The notes under the pieces: model-generated
The model's input: the letters and a program-made list of their open reading frames with translations, nothing else
Told to the model about the DNA's origin: nothing
Databases searched by the model: none
Source: GCA-2684655 sp045105235
Lineage (GTDB): Bacteria > Planctomycetota > UBA1135 > UBA2386
Direction: 5' to 3'
DNA: 64,000 bases
Assembly (NCBI GenBank): GCA_045105235.1
Contig: JBGCDH010000001.1
Location: 62,001 to 126,000 of the forward strand
Translations under genes and position numbers: made by a program
In this document: positions 34,988 to 43,490 of the stretch, one piece after another
Numbering within the stretch: the stretch's first letter is position 1
How the letters are laid out: each line of letters starts with the position of its first letter

Positions 34988-37210
34988 CTACTGCGCCTGA
35001 ACGCGCAGCTTGCCGTTGCGGCGGTCGACGTCGAAGAGCTTGTTGCCGAGTGGCATGCCCTTGAGCTTGAAGTCGACGGCGTCGCCGATGGGGTCGTCCT
35101 GGACCTCGCCATAGCGCACGGCGATGCCGCAGGCGATGCGGAAGATGTTGTCGAGCATGAACGAGTTGAGGTTGAGGTCGACGCCGCGGTAGGCGGAGCC
35201 AACACCAAACTCAGGGTGGTAGTGCTCAAACGAGTTGGCGCGGTCGGTGCCGTCCAGCGAACCGCTCATCATCGTGACGGTGCGCTCGAGCAGCTGGGTG
35301 GCGAGGCGCGCCGCCTTCTTGTGGCCGCGCTCGGCCCAGTAGGTCAGACCTTCCAGGATGTGCGAGTTGACGACCGGCCAGGTGCGGCCGTTCCACGGCG
35401 AGCCCTTGCGCGTGCCCTTCCAGCGGCCGGAGCCGTCGAAGGTCGAGTCGCTCATCGCGATCGAAGGCACCGGGTACTTGGCCCAGAACTCGTCGCGGCT
35501 CGCCAACAGGTCGACCATGCTGTCGACCTGCGCCTGGTTGGGGATGTCGGTCGCCAGCGGGTAGAAGCCGACGGCCGCCTTGACGTTGGTCTTGCGGCGA
35601 CTCTTCGGATCCAGGTCCATGAACATGCCGGACTTCTCGTCCCACATCTTCTGGCGCACGGTCTCGAGGATGACCTCGATCTCGGCCTGGAAGCGATTGG
35701 CCATCGCCTTTTCCTGGATCTCTTCAGCGACCTGGTAGAGCCACTTGACGAGGCGGTAGCGGAACACCGACGCGTCGATGCCCTTTAGCCGGAATTGCTC
35801 GGTGAACTCGACGGCACGGTCGGCCTTGTTGTCGATCACCGTGTAGCGGCGCGAGAACTCCTGGCCCGCCTCAAAGTGGTTGACGATGTCCGTCAGGCCG
35901 CTGCCTTCCGGGTCGCGGTTGTTGCCGAGCCACTTCACGTAGCGCTGCATCGACATCAAGACGGCCTTCTTGGTCGCCTTGTCGTTGTGCATCGCATCGA
36001 GCGACTCAAAGCCACCACCCCAGTCGGCGTGGTAGAAGTCGTCCGAGTTGGTGCCGTTCATGTAGACCCTGCCCGGCGCTTGGCCGTTGTGCAGCAGGTT
36101 GTCGAAGAACAGCTTCATGCAGCCGCGCGCGTAGCTCGGATCCTGCAGCCAGCGGGCCTCCCGCATGACGGCGGGCGCGCTGAAGCTCGTCGGAATGTGG
36201 AACGGGCCGTTGCCCTCACAAACGGCCGGCGAGCTATACAGACCGGCACCGTGCGGCTGGCGCAGCAGGAAGAGCAGGTCGAAGCGGTGGTTGACGACGC
36301 GCTCAAGCGCCTTGTCTTCGCACTCGAATGTCGGCACCTGGGACCAGAACGAGCGGTAGCCGTTTTCGTCCTTTGGATCCGGGCGGCGCGCACGGAAGTT
36401 GACGCCCTTGCCCTTGAAGACCACGTTGGCCTCAAAGCGGTGCTCCGCCTTGCCGGCGGCCTTCAGCGTGATCGTGCGGAAGAGGCCTGCGTAGACGCGG
36501 GAGCCCGCAATGATCGGGCTCGGCTTTTCGACCGGGCGCTTGGCGCGCGGCGTCGGCAGGGCACGCATGTCAAACCAAGGCGTCTCTTCGTAGCTCGGCA
36601 GATCACTGCCGCCCTCACAGAAAAACGCCTGCAGGCAGCGCGCGCCCTTGCTGTCCGGGCTCGAGTAGACGATCTCGGTCGGCACCGGCGGCTCGCCCTC
36701 ACCACCCAGGCCACGCCGGATGCGGAAGCTATCGCCCTCGAGCGACACCGGCTCCCCCTCGGGATCGGTCGTCGTCCACAGCACCACCGTGAACTCGCGC
36801 TCGTTCTTGGTCTCGTTGCTGATCTCGAGCTCGCAAACAAAGCGGTCATCCGTCGTCACAAAGCGATGCTCCGTGATGGTGATGCCCGCCTCGGTCGTGT
36901 GCGTCAGAACGGCCTTGCCGTCCTCCATTGCAAACGACGTGCAGTGGGTCTCGATCGGCAAGCCGTCATCGAGGAAACCCAGGAAGAAGATCGACGGGAC
37001 GAGCGCGCTCGAGACGTTGGTCTCGTCGCAGAACCCGGGTCGATCCATAAAGCGCGGAAAGCGGGGGGCGTAGAGGCAATACCCACCACCGGCCAAGGCC
37101 AGTTTTTTCGGTAGATGTGCGGTCGCGGCGCGTGCACCAGCACTACGCGACGCCACCCCCTTCACCTTCTTCGTACGCTTGGCCGAAGTTTTCTTCTTCG
37201 CGGCAGCCAT
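34988..37210 (-). CDS. GH63/MGH1-like glycoside hydrolase with a basic N-terminal tail
   Basis: A 740-residue enzyme. Residues 1-36 are a Lys/Arg/Ala tail with no hydrophobic core (MAAAKKKTSAKRTKKVKG..), so it is not a signal peptide. A beta-sandwich follows (about 40-280), then an (alpha/alpha)6 barrel typical of mannosylglycerate hydrolase/GH63-like enzymes: MNGTNSDDFYHADWGGGFES, KSGMFMDLDPKSR, WNGRTWPVVNSHILEGL, and SFEHYHPEFGVGSAYRGVD. The Asp in DLDP and the Glu near EHYHPE are candidate catalytic residues. It probably hydrolyses short or compatible-solute glycosides inside the cell. It lies convergent to the sulfatase gene. Confidence 0.82.
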   Translation of the reverse strand: MAAAKKKTSAKRTKKVKGVASRSAGARAATAHLPKKLALAGGGYCLYAPRFPRFMDRPGFCDETNVSSALVPSIFFLGFLDDGLPIETHCTSFAMEDGKAVLTHTTEAGITITEHRFVTTDDRFVCELEISNETKNEREFTVVLWTTTDPEGEPVSLEGDSFRIRRGLGGEGEPPVPTEIVYSSPDSKGARCLQAFFCEGGSDLPSYEETPWFDMRALPTPRAKRPVEKPSPIIAGSRVYAGLFRTITLKAAGKAEHRFEANVVFKGKGVNFRARRPDPKDENGYRSFWSQVPTFECEDKALERVVNHRFDLLFLLRQPHGAGLYSSPAVCEGNGPFHIPTSFSAPAVMREARWLQDPSYARGCMKLFFDNLLHNGQAPGRVYMNGTNSDDFYHADWGGGFESLDAMHNDKATKKAVLMSMQRYVKWLGNNRDPEGSGLTDIVNHFEAGQEFSRRYTVIDNKADRAVEFTEQFRLKGIDASVFRYRLVKWLYQVAEEIQEKAMANRFQAEIEVILETVRQKMWDEKSGMFMDLDPKSRRKTNVKAAVGFYPLATDIPNQAQVDSMVDLLASRDEFWAKYPVPSIAMSDSTFDGSGRWKGTRKGSPWNGRTWPVVNSHILEGLTYWAERGHKKAARLATQLLERTVTMMSGSLDGTDRANSFEHYHPEFGVGSAYRGVDLNLNSFMLDNIFRIACGIAVRYGEVQDDPIGDAVDFKLKGMPLGNKLFDVDRRNGKLRVQAQ

Positions 37211-37261
37211 GGCAATGTGTTTGGTAGCAGAGGCTTACCTTAGATGCGTTGGCTCGGGGCG

Positions 37262-37278
37262 CCGTATCAGGGATACGG
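37262..37278 (-). terminator. Small hairpin upstream of the GH63-like gene
   Basis: CCGTATC and GATACGG form a perfect 7-bp stem with the loop AGG. On the minus strand it is 170 bases after the glycosyltransferase stop and 50 bases before the hydrolase start. No T-tract follows on that strand; role unclear. Confidence 0.35.
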
Positions 37279-37330
37279 TCTAGCCGTAAAAATGACATCC
37301 AGGCCATGGCATCTTGGGGGGTATCCCGCA

Positions 37331-37363
37331 GCAGTCAAGCGATTTCCCATCGGACTGCTTGAC
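37331..37363 (-). other. Mutually exclusive hairpins in the leader of the GH63-like gene
   Basis: Two alternative pairings overlap. One joins GCAGTC (37331-37336) with GACTGC (37353-37358) and CGAT with ATCG inside it. The other joins GTCAAGC (37334-37340) with GCTTGAC (37357-37363). Only one can form at a time. Confidence 0.45.
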
Positions 37364-37449
37364 GCGACCCCTGCTTCGCGGCAGACACCGAGGCCGTGAA
37401 GGACCCGGCAAGCGCCACCAATCGCCCTGCTCAGAACCTTGGCAAACTG

Positions 37450-38802
37450 TTAGTTCGTAGCCACGGCCGGGGCGAGCTTGGTCAACACGCTGTCCAAACG
37501 ACGCGTCAAACTTCCCCACTCAAACTCGCCAACAAACGCCTCGTCCACCGGCGCCGAGACGATCTGGTCATAGTCGTCATATAGCCGCTCGATCGCCGCA
37601 CGGATGCGGTCCGGATCGCAGGGATCACACGGAATGCCGCGCCCGTAGCGCGCAATAAAGTCGGTGCCGTCGCCGCCGGGCACGCATGCCACGACCGGCT
37701 TGCCGAGCGCCATGTATTCGTAGGACTTGGCCCGCACCGTGCGCAAACGGTGGCCCGCGGGCGCCCCCTGCTGCAGCAGCAGCGCGCCGTGGGCCCGCTG
37801 CACTTCGGCCAGCGCGCGCTCATTGGCGAGCATGCCGGTCCATTCAAACTGCTCCGCCATGCCCCGATCGCGCACGGCAGCAAATTCGTTGTCCGTGCGC
37901 GACGACACGACGCGCAGCCGCAGTCGCGCAAACAGCTCGGGGCGGCGTTCGCGCAGCTGCTCGAGCGCCTGCAGCAGGTAGTGCGTGCCGCGGGCGGCGA
38001 TGTCCGTGGTGTAGGGCTTGTAGCGAAGCGGATTGCGCTGGCGATCGCTGGCACCGGTCACCTCGATCGCGCCGAGGTGCAATAGTGTAAATGTCTCGCT
38101 GTCGCGCGGCGGCGCCGGCGCAGGCGCGGGCAAGTTGCTGCGGTCGAAGCCATAGGTCACGATGTCCATGCGCTCGCTCACACTCGGCTCAAACTCGGCC
38201 ATCGCGGCGGCGCTGTCCGGCGTGTTGGCGAGCACCGCCGACGCCTTGCGCAGCACCTTGCGAAAGCACGCCTCCTGACGCTTGAAGTGCAGCAAGCTGC
38301 TGTACGAGTTGACCTCGTCGAGCGTCCACGGATCCGCCAGGTCCGCCACCCAAGGCGTGCCGCAACGCCGCTGCAGCTCGAGCCCAACGAGCCCCGCCGC
38401 ATACGGCTGCATGCCGCACAAAAGCACGGTCTCCGGCTTTTGCTGCACAAGCGGAACCGCGGCTTCGATGGCCGCAGCCACCCAGTGCCGCATGCGTGAG
38501 CCTTCGAGCAGCCACGGATCGCGCAGCATCGACAGGAAGCGGCCCGCTTTGCCCGCACCCTCATGGGCCTGGTCTGCCGGCAAGCCGATGCGGTGCACGT
38601 TCGCCCACGGCAACGACTCGTAGCCGGCCGCCGTCGACGACGGATCCACCGACGACGAGTAGAGCGCCGGGTCGGCAGCGAGAATCGTCACGTCCCAGCC
38701 AAGCTCGGCGAGGCGCTTGCCGAACTGCATCGAACGCATGCCCCCCGACCGCGCAAACGGCGGGAAGTAGTAGCTGCACATCAGGACGGACTTGTCGGTC
38801 AT
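37450..38802 (-). CDS. GT4-type glycosyltransferase (GT-B fold)
   Basis: A 450-residue cytoplasmic or membrane-associated glycosyltransferase. The N-terminal half starts MTDKSVLMCSYYFPPFARSG, the characteristic Pro/Gly loop of GT4 acceptor domains. VAAAIEAAVPLVQQKP and LADLADPWTLDE are followed by the C-terminal donor domain, with VRAKSYEYMALGKPVVACVPGG as the E-containing nucleotide-sugar motif. It is expected to act in exopolysaccharide, glycolipid or surface glycan synthesis. The ATG at 38802 is used; seven bases separate it from the next glycosyltransferase stop (38810). It probably forms one operon with the following two genes upstream. Confidence 0.9.
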   Translation of the reverse strand: MTDKSVLMCSYYFPPFARSGGMRSMQFGKRLAELGWDVTILAADPALYSSSVDPSSTAAGYESLPWANVHRIGLPADQAHEGAGKAGRFLSMLRDPWLLEGSRMRHWVAAAIEAAVPLVQQKPETVLLCGMQPYAAGLVGLELQRRCGTPWVADLADPWTLDEVNSYSSLLHFKRQEACFRKVLRKASAVLANTPDSAAAMAEFEPSVSERMDIVTYGFDRSNLPAPAPAPPRDSETFTLLHLGAIEVTGASDRQRNPLRYKPYTTDIAARGTHYLLQALEQLRERRPELFARLRLRVVSSRTDNEFAAVRDRGMAEQFEWTGMLANERALAEVQRAHGALLLQQGAPAGHRLRTVRAKSYEYMALGKPVVACVPGGDGTDFIARYGRGIPCDPCDPDRIRAAIERLYDDYDQIVSAPVDEAFVGEFEWGSLTRRLDSVLTKLAPAVATN

Positions 38803-38809
38803 GATCTCT

Positions 38810-39616
38810 TCAACGTGATGGTGCGTCCGTCGATCCTGGCGCATTCGGCAGCGCCTCCCGGCCCAGAGCCCGCACGGCGCTGCCCGCCGGGCCACAGTCG
38901 TTGCGATTGCGCGACAGTCGATCGCCACGGCGGCGCCACCGGTGCAGCGTCCGGTGCAGCAGCGGCGCGCGCGAATCGTCGCGCAGCAACACCGCCGGCA
39001 TCGGCAGCACGTGGCGGTAGCGCGCGCCCCACTTGTCCATCAGCCACTGCGAAGCGCGGTCATAGTGCTCATCGAGCTTGCCGGTCGACAGGTGCACGAC
39101 CGGCGCATCGATCGCAACGGCCTGCAGGCCACGGCGATCCGCTTCGAAGCAGAGGTCCGCGCCGTAGCAGTGAAAGCCCGGCACCTGCTCGTCGAAGCGC
39201 AGCCCGGACGACTTGCGCACGGCCATCAGGACTTCGTCGAGCGCCAGCACCCGGGACGGCAGCGACGGCCAGCAGCAGTGCCCGTTGGGGTCATAGATGT
39301 GGCCACGGAAGCGGCCCGAATGCTCACATCCGACCAGGCCCGCGAGCGCCGTTTGCTCGTCGCAGGCGTCGAGCGCCGACGTCAGCTGCTGCCAGAAACC
39401 GTCCGGGAAGAGGATGTCCTGATGCAGGCAGACGACCCATTCGGCGTCGAGCTGTTCGAGACCGGAGTTGAGACCCTGGGCCGCGTTCCAGCCGTGCTTG
39501 TTGGGCTCGACCTTGAGCCACTCAGGGAACGGATCCGCGAGCCGGCGCAGCGACGCCTGGCACGACGCAAACTGCGCGTCGTCGTTGACCAGCGATACGA
39601 GTGCGATCTTGGTCAC
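38810..39616 (-). CDS. GT-A (family 2-like) glycosyltransferase
   Basis: A 268-residue GT-A fold enzyme. It begins VTKIALVSLVNDDAQF, then EWLKVEPNKHGWNAAQGLN and VVCLHQDILFPDGFW, where QD is the probable metal/nucleotide-sugar site in the position of DXD. HCYGADLCFEADRRGLQAV is a second family feature. The last 60 residues are Arg-rich with a Pro/Ser tail. The start codon is GTG 39616, overlapping the stop of the pseudouridine synthase gene (GTGA), so translation is coupled. It is likely to add a sugar to the same glycan as its GT4 neighbour. Confidence 0.82.
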   Translation of the reverse strand: MTKIALVSLVNDDAQFASCQASLRRLADPFPEWLKVEPNKHGWNAAQGLNSGLEQLDAEWVVCLHQDILFPDGFWQQLTSALDACDEQTALAGLVGCEHSGRFRGHIYDPNGHCCWPSLPSRVLALDEVLMAVRKSSGLRFDEQVPGFHCYGADLCFEADRRGLQAVAIDAPVVHLSTGKLDEHYDRASQWLMDKWGARYRHVLPMPAVLLRDDSRAPLLHRTLHRWRRRGDRLSRNRNDCGPAGSAVRALGREALPNAPGSTDAPSR

Positions 39617-40500
39617 GGCTGTGCGATGGGGTCCGAGGTGGGGTCCGAGGGCGGCGACTTCGGCGGCTGCTGGCGCAGGCTATCGAGCACGTCTAGCAGC
39701 TCTTGCGGCATGGGATCCTCGACGAGCAGCCGCTCACCGCTGATGGGGTGCGACATCTGGACGCGCCCGAGGTGCAAAAACAGCCGGTGCAGGCCAAAGC
39801 GCTCCCGGCACAGCGCATTGATGCGCCCCTTGCCATGGGTCGTGTCCCCGAGGATGTGCCTGCCGCTGTGGTTCGCATGTCTACGAATCTGGTGGTATCG
39901 ACCGGTATAGATCCGGCACTGCACCAAAGCGCAGCGATCAAACGCTTCGAGCAGCTCAAAGTCGGTGCGGCTGTCGCGCGCAATGCCCTTGTCGTCGGCC
40001 AGTGGACGATCGCAGGTCCACTTCTCACCCAGTTCGCGGTTGCTGCCCGGAAAGCGCATCAGCGCCGCGTATTCCTTGTGCGCGTCGGGACTGGACAGGC
40101 TCTTTTGCAGCTTGGCCGCGGCGTCCGACGAAAAGCCAAACAGCAGGATACCGGACGTGGCCCGGTCGAGCCGGTGAAACGGATAGACGTAGCGGCCCAC
40201 GAGGTCGCGCACGAGCTGCAGCGCCGCCGGCGCGTCGGGGTGGTGCTCGTCGCGATGCACGAGCAGGCCGCTCGGCTTGCTGACCGCGACAAAGTCGTCG
40301 TCGAGGTGCAGGATGCGGACCTCGGGGGCGGGCTCTTCTGCTGGCCCTTCGGCTGGCCCTTCAGGAGCTAGTTCGTCAGCTGGGACGCCCGCTGGGACGC
40401 CCCCTGCCGCGCCTGCGTCGCGTGGCGTCGCGGGCGTCGCCTCTACAGAATCGTCGCCCTCGGCAGGATCGACAGGCTGGTTGGGTTGGTCACCGGACAT
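39613..40500 (-). CDS. RluA/TruC-type pseudouridine synthase
   Basis: About 295 residues. The catalytic Asp is in FHRLDRATSGILLF. VSKPSGLLVHRDEHH and GRYHQIRRHANHSGRHILGD are typical of RluA-family enzymes, and the short form with HGKGRINALCRERF points to TruC (tRNA Psi65) rather than large-subunit rRNA enzymes. An unusual N-terminal extension of about 60 residues is Pro/Ala/Glu-rich and contains two 12-bp tandem duplications; the C-terminus ends in another. The start is ambiguous: ATG 40500 or 40512. The stop overlaps the GTG of the glycosyltransferase. Confidence 0.9.
   Translation of the reverse strand: MSGDQPNQPVDPAEGDDSVEATPATPRDAGAAGGVPAGVPADELAPEGPAEGPAEEPAPEVRILHLDDDFVAVSKPSGLLVHRDEHHPDAPAALQLVRDLVGRYVYPFHRLDRATSGILLFGFSSDAAAKLQKSLSSPDAHKEYAALMRFPGSNRELGEKWTCDRPLADDKGIARDSRTDFELLEAFDRCALVQCRIYTGRYHQIRRHANHSGRHILGDTTHGKGRINALCRERFGLHRLFLHLGRVQMSHPISGERLLVEDPMPQELLDVLDSLRQQPPKSPPSDPTSDPIAQP
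39627..39650 (-). repeat. 12-bp tandem duplication at the C-terminus of the pseudouridine synthase
   Basis: TGGGGTCCGAGG occurs twice in perfect tandem (plus-strand reading) near the stop of the minus-strand gene, encoding DPTSDP-like residues in the last ten codons. Confidence 0.85.
40340..40402 (-). repeat. Two 12-bp tandem duplications in the N-terminal extension of the pseudouridine synthase
   Basis: GCTGGCCCTTC(G/A) is duplicated at 40340-40363 and GCTGGGACGCCC at 40379-40402, both in perfect or near-perfect tandem and in frame. They encode the Pro/Ala/Glu-rich spacer. Confidence 0.85.
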
Positions 40501-40581
40501 CGGGCCACGCATCAGAACGGCTGGCGCCAGCGCGAACAACCTCGTTCGCGTCGCAGGAGCAATCCAGCCATACTCCCCCGC

Positions 40582-42114
40582 GTGAACGTATGGAACCTGC
40601 TTGAAGACGCCGCCAGCCAGTTCGGTGACCAGACCGCGCTCGTCGCCGATGGCCACAGCGTCGACTACCGCGACCTGCGCGAGCGCGCCCTGGCGATGGC
40701 CGGCGGGCTCGCGGCACGCGGCGTACAGCCCGGCGACCGCGTTGGCTGCTTGATGCACAACACGCCCGAGCACCTGCTGGCCTACTTTGGCATCGCCGCA
40801 GCCGGCGCCGTGCTGGTCTCGCTCAACACGCGCCTTGTCGCGAGTGAGCAGCAGCACATCCTGCAGCACGCCGGTGCCAAGCTGCTGCTGCACGACGAGG
40901 CGCACGCGCAGCGCAGCGAAGAGCTCGACATCGCGGGCGTTGCGGCGCACGCGGCGGCTGCAGAAGGCCAGCGCGCAGAGGACCAGCGAGCAGAGGGCCA
41001 ACGCACGCCACTTCGCCAGCCCACGCTCGCGGCCGCCGATGACCCCGCACAGCTCTACTACACCAGCGGCACCACCGGTTCGCCCAAGGGCGTCGTGTTG
41101 ACGCATGCCAACGTCTGCCGGCACGCGCACGCCGCCATCGCCGAGCTGCAGCTCAGCCAGCGCGACACCTGGGCCCACATCGCGCCGATGTTTCACCTCG
41201 CCGATGCATGGGCGACATTTGCGATCACGGCCGTTGGCGGGCGGCACGTGTTCTTGCCGGTGTTTGCACCCGACACGGCTCTCGATCTGCTGCAGCAAGA
41301 ACGCGTCACCATCACCAACCTGGTGCCGACGATGCTCAACCTGATGGTCAAGCAGCCGGACGCGGCCGACCGCGACTACGCGCTGCGCGTCATGCTGAGC
41401 GGCGGCGCGCCGATCGCACCGGACGTCGTGCGGCGCATCATCGCGACGTTTGCCTGCGAGTATGTGCAGACCTACGGGATGACCGAAACCAGCCCCTACC
41501 TGACGATGAGCCTGCTGTCGGACAAACTGCGACAGCTGCCCGAACCCGAGCAGCTGCGGCTGCGCTGCAAAACCGGCCGCGCCTTTCAGGGCGTCGAGCT
41601 GCGCGTCGTCGGCAGCGATGGGCGCGACGTTCCGGCGGACGGCCAAACGGTCGGCGAGATCCGCGTGCGCGGCGCCACCGTGACCCCCGGCTACTGGCAC
41701 AACGCAGCGGCCACGCGCGAAGCGTTTGATGAGCAGGGCTTTCTGCACACCGGCGACCTCGCAAACATCGACCATCACGGCTTCGTCGACATCGTCGACC
41801 GCCTCAAGGACGTCATCAAAACGGGCGCCGAAACGGTCTACTCGGTCGAGGTCGAAAACGTGCTCTACGAGCACCCGGCCGTGCTCGAATGCGCCGTCTT
41901 TGGCCGCCCGGACGAGACCTGGGGCGAGCGCGTCTGCGCCGCCGTCGTGCTGCGCCCCGAGGCCATCGACGAGGCCGCCGTAGACACGGCCGAACTGACC
42001 GCCTTCGTGCGCGAGCGACTCGCCGGCTACAAGACGCCAAAACAGCTCGAAGTCCGCTCCTCGCTGCCCCGCACCGGCTCCGGCAAGATCCAGAAGCGGG
42101 CGCTGCGCGGCTAG
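40582..42114 (+). CDS. Acyl-CoA synthetase / AMP-dependent ligase
   Basis: A 510-residue ANL-superfamily enzyme that activates a carboxylic acid as an acyl-adenylate and acyl-CoA. Motifs in order: P-loop YYTSGTTGSPKGVVLTHANV, MFHLADAWATF, YGMTETSPY, LHTGDLA, DRLKDVIKTGAETVYSVEVE and the C-terminal catalytic lysine in RTGSGKIQKRAL. GTG 40582 is the preferred start because it immediately precedes the usual NVWNLLEDAASQFGD. Residues near 126-141 are a repeat insert (EGQRAEDQRAEGQR). It is divergent from the pseudouridine synthase gene. Substrate unknown; medium-chain or aromatic acids are possible. Confidence 0.92.
   Translation: MNVWNLLEDAASQFGDQTALVADGHSVDYRDLRERALAMAGGLAARGVQPGDRVGCLMHNTPEHLLAYFGIAAAGAVLVSLNTRLVASEQQHILQHAGAKLLLHDEAHAQRSEELDIAGVAAHAAAAEGQRAEDQRAEGQRTPLRQPTLAAADDPAQLYYTSGTTGSPKGVVLTHANVCRHAHAAIAELQLSQRDTWAHIAPMFHLADAWATFAITAVGGRHVFLPVFAPDTALDLLQQERVTITNLVPTMLNLMVKQPDAADRDYALRVMLSGGAPIAPDVVRRIIATFACEYVQTYGMTETSPYLTMSLLSDKLRQLPEPEQLRLRCKTGRAFQGVELRVVGSDGRDVPADGQTVGEIRVRGATVTPGYWHNAAATREAFDEQGFLHTGDLANIDHHGFVDIVDRLKDVIKTGAETVYSVEVENVLYEHPAVLECAVFGRPDETWGERVCAAVVLRPEAIDEAAVDTAELTAFVRERLAGYKTPKQLEVRSSLPRTGSGKIQKRALRG
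40960..41004 (+). repeat. In-frame 15-bp tandem repeat in the acyl-CoA synthetase
   Basis: Three tandem 15-base units (GCAGARGRCCARCGN) encode AEGQR-AEDQR-AEGQR, an insert in a loop before the P-loop motif. The units differ by only one to three bases. Confidence 0.9.
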
Positions 42115-42205
42115 CGCGACAACATCAAGCGCAAGCAATGGCTGCTGCTTGCCGAGCGCGCCGACACGCTCTGATTGGTCTGGACAGCCTGGACGATCCG
42201 GGCAC

Positions 42206-43468
42206 CTACCGCCGCAACACGACGATGCGGTTGGTGTTGGTGCCGCGGCGGTTGTTGTCGATGCCCCAGCAGTTGGCGGTCTTGGTGAAGTCCTGGGCGT
42301 GCACCATGACGAGCTGCGGCTCAAAGCCGGCGGCCGCGGCGACCGGCACGACGTGCTCTTCGAGGCGCACCTTGCCGGAGCGCACTTCACCGACTTCGAA
42401 CGCGACGTAGCCGTTGGGACGCACGATGCGGTGCAGCTCCTCAAACACGCCGCCCATGGCTTCTCGCCAGGCCTCGACGTTGCGCGCCATCGTGATCGGC
42501 ACGCTCTTGGCGTCGATGCCGCAAAACCAGCAGCGCAGCCAGTTGTCGGCGGCGTATTGCACAACGTCCAAAAACGGCGGCGACGTCACCACGAGCTGCA
42601 CGCTGCCCGACGAGAGCTCCGGCACATCGTGCGCCGGCCCAACGGTCAGTGCGGCATCGCCGGCAAGCTGCTGGCTCTCGGCGCGCCACAGGCCTTCCGT
42701 GTCTGCGAGCAGCGTGCGGGACTTCTTGAGCAGGATCGCAAAGACGTCGCGCGGCGGCGGCACCTGATCGCGCTTTGCGTTGATCTTGCGCTGGCCACTG
42801 ACCGTCGTCGCCTGGTTGGGCGGCAGCGTGTAGACCGAGAAGAAGCCGGAAGAGTGGCCGGTCAGACGATTGACGGCGACCATGCGCAACCAGTCGTCGA
42901 CGCCGTCGAGCTCGTCGTCGGCTTCGCGCTGCAAAAAGTACGCGCGCAAGGCTTCGATGTGCGCCAGCGTCTCCGGGTGAAAGAACACCAGCAGGTCGTC
43001 GTCGAGTTCGCCGGAAAACGCCAGCTGGCCGCGCAGCTGCTCAAGCCGCGCAGCGACGGCCGGCAGCGTTGGCGGCGACAGGCGCGGCCGTACCAGCATG
43101 CGCGACAGCGGGTTGACGTCGTTGCCGCACGGAACCCGACCGCGCAAGCACGCTTCGAGCGGCGTCGTGCCGCGCCCCATAAACGGGTCAAAGACGCGAT
43201 CGCCGGGCTTGCTGAGGCGCTCGATAAAGAACGCCGGCAGCGACGGCTTGAAGCACGCGCGGTAGCTGACCTCGTGCAGGCTGTGGCCCTCGCGCTGCTT
43301 GGCGGTCCAAAACTCGTTGGTGTAGGTGGCGACTCGGTGGCCGCCGTCGGCCTCGAGTTCGCCGCGCAGCGACGGCGTGCCAAAGGCATCGAAGTCGCGC
43401 ACGAGCGGTTCAAAGCCCTCCGGCGGGTGATCCGCTTCGGGGCGCCGCGAACGTTGCGTTTCGGTCAT
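42206..43468 (-). CDS. Site-specific DNA methyltransferase, N4/N6 amino type
   Basis: A 420-residue DNA methyltransferase. Motif I is FDPFMGRGTT at about 93-102 and the catalytic motif IV is TSPPF at about 290-300; NGYVAFEVGEVRSG follows. Motif I precedes motif IV by about 190 residues, so the target-recognition region probably lies between them. The SPPF form fits N4-cytosine or N6-adenine methylation. No restriction endonuclease, specificity subunit or helicase is adjacent, so it is solitary in this window. The start ATG is at 43468. Function: epigenetic marking or part of an unlinked system. Confidence 0.85.
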   Translation of the reverse strand: MTETQRSRRPEADHPPEGFEPLVRDFDAFGTPSLRGELEADGGHRVATYTNEFWTAKQREGHSLHEVSYRACFKPSLPAFFIERLSKPGDRVFDPFMGRGTTPLEACLRGRVPCGNDVNPLSRMLVRPRLSPPTLPAVAARLEQLRGQLAFSGELDDDLLVFFHPETLAHIEALRAYFLQREADDELDGVDDWLRMVAVNRLTGHSSGFFSVYTLPPNQATTVSGQRKINAKRDQVPPPRDVFAILLKKSRTLLADTEGLWRAESQQLAGDAALTVGPAHDVPELSSGSVQLVVTSPPFLDVVQYAADNWLRCWFCGIDAKSVPITMARNVEAWREAMGGVFEELHRIVRPNGYVAFEVGEVRSGKVRLEEHVVPVAAAAGFEPQLVMVHAQDFTKTANCWGIDNNRRGTNTNRIVVLRR

Positions 43469-43490
43469 AGCTCAGGGCCGCGTCATAAAA

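Noticed and set aside
39613..42564. Very long minus-strand frame that would fuse the pseudouridine synthase to sequence antisense to the acyl-CoA synthetase
   Set aside because: Only the part up to about 40500 has family motifs; the acyl-CoA synthetase on the other strand is complete and clearly real.
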